The notes beneath the pieces are model-generated. The model did no database searches. It saw only the letters and a list, made by a program, of their open reading frames with translations, and was not told the origin of the DNA. A DNA stretch of 64,000 nucleotides from Crossaster papposus (taxonomy: Eukaryota; Echinodermata; Asteroidea; Velatida; Solasteridae), in NCBI GenBank assembly GCA_037893245.1, contig JBAIAA010000865.1, forward strand, positions 1,550,001 to 1,614,000. The letters are read 5' to 3'. How positions within the stretch are numbered: position 1 is the stretch's first letter; the number at the start of each line of letters is the position of its first letter. Positions 61,090-64,000 of this stretch are shown here, in pieces. The position numbers were made by a program, and so were the translations under genes.

Positions 61090-62459
61090 AGGTAGAAGAC
61101 AGATATATAATATATCCACGTGTCTCACTCATCCTGCTCAGAAGGAACAGCAGAGGTAGAAGACAGAGATAGAGTATATCCACGTGTCTGATCTACACCT
61201 CACTCAGCCTGCTCAGAAGGAACAGCAGAGGTAGAAGACAGATATATAGTATATCCACGTGTCTCACTCATCCTGCTCAGAAGAAACAGCAGAAGTAGAA
61301 GACAGAGATAGAGTATATCCACGTGTCTGATATACACCTCACTCAGCCTGCTCATAAGGGACAGCAGAGGTAGAAGACACAGATAAATTATATCCACGTG
61401 TCTGATCTACACCTCACTCAGCCTGCTCAGAGGAACAGCAGAGGTAGAAGACAGAGATAGAGTATATCCACGTGTCTGATCTACACCTCACTCAGCCTGC
61501 TCAGAAGGAACAGCAGAGGTACAAGACAGAGATATAGTATATCCACGTGTCTCACTCAGCCTGCTCAGAAGGAACAGCAGAGGTAGAAGACAGAGATAGA
61601 GTATATCCACGTGTCTCACTCAGCCTGCTCAGAAGGAACAGCAGAGGTAGACGACAGAGATAGAGTATATCCACGTGTCTGATCTACACCTCACTCAGCC
61701 TGCTCAGAAGGAACAGCAGAGGTAGAATACATAGATGGAGTATATCCACGTGTCTGATCTACACCTCACTCAGCCTGCTCAGAAGGAACAGCAGAGGTGG
61801 AAGACAGAGATAGAGTATATCCACGTGTTTGAACCACACCTCACTCAGCCTGCTCAGAAGGAACAGCAGAGGTAGACGACAGAGATAGAGTATATCCACG
61901 TGTCTGATCTACACCTCACTCAGCCTGCTCAGAAGGAGCAACAGAGGTAGAAGACAGAGATAGAGTATATCCACGTGTCTGATCTACACCTCACTCAGCC
62001 TGCTCAGAAGGAACAGCAGAGGTAGAAGACAGAGATAGAGTATATCCACGTGTCTCACTCAGCCTGCTCAGAAGGAACAGCAGAGGTAGACGACAGAGAT
62101 AGAGTATATCCACGTGTCTGATCTACACCTCACTCAGCCTGCTCAGAAGGAGCAACAGAGGTAGAAGACAGAGATAGAGTATATCCACGTGTCTGATCTA
62201 CACCTCACTCAGCCTGCTCAGAAGGAACAGCAGAGGTAGAAGACAGAGATAGAGTATATCCACGTGTCTGATCTACACTTCACTCAGCCTGCTCAGAAGG
62301 AACAGCAGAGGTAGAAGACAGAGATAGAGTATATCCACGTGTCTGATCTACACCTCACTCAGCCTGCTCAGAAGAAACAGCAGAGGTAGAAGACAGAGAT
62401 AGAGTATATCCACGTGTCTGATCTACACCTCACTAAGCCTTCTCAGAAAGGAACAGCAG
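61090..62459 (+). repeat. 19-mer HOR, 1,370 bp
   Basis: Nineteen units (five of 64, one of 74, twelve of 75 and one of 76 bp) sum exactly to 1,370. The second acgac-atacatagatgg-gtttgaacc run of the 21-mer is replaced by a 64-bp unit and an acgac/gagcaacag unit near 62,020-62,160. Confidence 0.87.
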
Positions 62460-63990
62460 AGGTAGAAGACAGATATATAATATATCCACGTGTCTCACTC
62501 ATCCTGCTCAGAAGGAACAGCAGAGGTAGAAGACAGAGATAGAGTATATCCACGTGTCTGATCTACACCTCACTCAGCCTGCTCAGAAGGAACAGCAGAG
62601 GTAGAAGACAGATATATAGTATATCCACGTGTCTCACTCATCCTGCTCAGAAGAAACAGCAGAAGTAGAAGACAGAGATAGAGTATATCCACGTGTCTGA
62701 TATACACCTCACTCAGCCTGCTCAGAAGGGACAGCAGAGGTAGAAGACACAGATAAATTATATCCACGTGTCTGATCTACACCTCACTCAGCCTGCTCAG
62801 AGGAACAGCAGAGGTAGAAGACAGAGATAGAGTATATCCACGTGTCTGATCTACACCTCACTCAGCCTGCTCAGAAGGAACAGCAGAGGTACAAGACAGA
62901 GATATAGTATATCCACGTGTCTCACTCAGCCTGCTCAGAAGGAACAGCAGAGGTAGAAGACAGAGATAGAGTATATCCACGTGTCTCACTCAGCCTGCTC
63001 AGAAGGAACAGCAGAGGTAGACGACAGAGATAGAGTATATCCACGTGTCTGATCTACACCTCACTCAGCCTGCTCAGAAGGAACAGCAGAGGTAGAATAC
63101 ATAGATGGAGTATATCCACGTGTCTGATCTACACCTCACTCAGCCTGCTCAGAAGGAACAGCAGAGGTGGAAGACAGAGATAGAGTATATCCACGTGTTT
63201 GAACCACACCTCACTCAGCCTGCTCAGAAGGAACAGCAGAGGTAGACGACAGAGATAGAGTATATCCACGTGTCTGATCTACACCTCACTCAGCCTGCTC
63301 AGAAGGAACAGCAGAGGTAGAAGACAGAGATAGAGTATATCCACGTGTCTGATCTACACTTCACTCAGCCTGCTCAGAAGGAACAGCAGAGGTAGACGAC
63401 AGAGATAGAGTATATCCACGTGTCTGATCTACACCTCACTCAGCCTGCTCAGAAGGAACAGCAGAGGTAGAATACATAGATGGAGTATATCCACGTGTCT
63501 GATCTACACCTCACTCAGCCTGCTCAGAAGGAACAGCAGAGGTGGAAGACAGAGATAGAGTATATCCACGTGTTTGAACCACACCTCACTCAGCCTGCTC
63601 AGAAGGAACAGCAGAGGTAGACGACAGAGATAGAGTATATCCACGTGTCTGATCTACAAATCACTCAGCCTGCTCAGAAGGAGCAACAGAGGTAGAAGAC
63701 AGAGATAGAGTATATCCACGTGTCTGATCTACACCTCACTCAGCCTGCTCAGAAGGAGCAGCAGAGGTAGAAGACAGAGATAGAGTATATCCACGTGTCT
63801 GATCTACACTTCACTCAGCCTGCTCAGAAGGAACAGCAGAGGTAGAAGACAGAGATAGAGTATATCCACGTGTCTGATCTACACCTCACTCAGCCTGCTC
63901 AGAAGAAACAGCAGAGGTAGAAGACAGAGATAGAGTATATCCACGTGTCTGATCTACACCTCACTAAGCCTTCTCAGAAAGGAACAGCAG
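62460..63990 (+). repeat. 21-mer HOR, 1,531 bp, copy 3
   Basis: I counted all 21 units: four of 64, one of 74, fifteen of 75 and one of 76 bp. The ctaag units at 62,433 and 63,964 are exactly 1,531 bp apart. Private changes are ctacaaatc near 63,656 and ggagcagcag near 63,757. A new repeat starts at 63,991 and leaves the window. Confidence 0.92.
62738..62811 (+). repeat. Exemplar of the 74-bp monomer (acacagataaatt ... cagaggaac)
   Basis: This unit carries gaagacacagataaattata in the head and a 1-bp deletion in the tail (cagaggaac for cagaaggaac), giving 74 bp. In the copies I traced, the acacagataaatt head goes with the cagaggaac tail or its close relatives, and the unit follows one containing gatatacacc. 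It is present from the left domain to the right edge, so it predates the separation of the domains. Confidence 0.85.
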
Positions 63991-64000
63991 AGGTAGAAGA

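Larger units (their letters stand above)
1..64000 (+). repeat. Continuous head-to-tail satellite array of 75/64-bp monomers
   Basis: Every part of the window reads as the same unit in one orientation. Each unit starts near aggtagaaga, passes tatatccacgtgtct and ends cagaaggaacagcag. Most units are 75 bp; a substantial minority are 64 bp. No unique sequence, transposon, simple-repeat block or inversion interrupts it, and both ends of the window lie inside the array, so its true length is larger than 64 kb. Variant units recur in fixed order, giving higher-order repeats. Long single-orientation satellite arrays with this architecture are known from centromeric and heterochromatic regions of eukaryotes; that location is inference here. 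I do not recognise the family. A search of Dfam, Repbase and satellite catalogues with one consensus unit would settle its identity. Confidence 0.98.

Noticed and set aside
1-64000. CRISPR array
   Set aside because: Units abut with no unique spacers; variation is scattered single-base change shared between copies in HOR order.
1-64000. Inverted segments or strand switches within the array
   Set aside because: Reading through, the cagcctgctcag tail and tatatccacgtg centre occur on the plus strand throughout; I found no reverse-complement block.

Overview
The whole 64-kb window is one uninterrupted, head-to-tail satellite DNA array. I found no gene, RNA gene, transposon, unique spacer or orientation switch in it. 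The basic unit has two main lengths: 75 bp, and 64 bp (the same unit lacking one 11-bp block). Rare 74- and 76-bp forms differ by single-base indels. Dividing the window by the mean unit length (about 72.5 bp) suggests roughly 880 units. A long, single-orientation array with higher-order structure points to a eukaryotic chromosome, plausibly centromeric, pericentromeric or another heterochromatic block. I do not recognise the satellite family and cannot name the organism.

The units carry diagnostic variants that recur in fixed order, so the array has higher-order repeats (HORs) like those of alpha satellite, though the sequence is unrelated as far as I can see. The best-defined HOR is a 13-mer of exactly 943 bp, seen five times between 27.6 and 50.4 kb. 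Related HORs in the same register are a 10-mer (717/718 bp), a 17-mer (1,243 bp), a 19-mer (1,370 bp) and 21-mers (1,521 and 1,531 bp). Each length equals a sum of whole monomers, so they differ by whole-monomer gains and losses.

Layout. 1-10.2 kb: older-looking sequence without the 943-bp HOR, carrying nested segmental duplications at offsets of 7,104/7,029, 1,979 and 1,145 bp. 10.2-22.7 kb: a second domain built by tandem duplications at offsets of 290, 727, 3,438 and 1,712 bp. 22.5-43 kb: the HOR core, first marked by a ctaag variant at 23,664 and containing three copies of a roughly 6-kb super-repeat. 43-55.7 kb: HOR sequence reworked by duplications at offsets of 5,178, 1,005 and 1,797 bp. 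55.7-60.3 kb: a degenerate island with many private mutations and odd-length units. 60.3-64 kb: homogeneous HOR again, running off the window end.

The minus-strand open frames of 65-76 codons are a by-product of the 75-bp unit being 25 codons long. They are not annotated as genes. The most conspicuous conserved element is the palindrome CACGTG, present once in nearly every unit and the main CpG of each unit. Coordinates of duplication edges were placed by eye at the first mismatch, so they are good to a few bases at best; monomer and HOR coordinates in the core were counted exactly.
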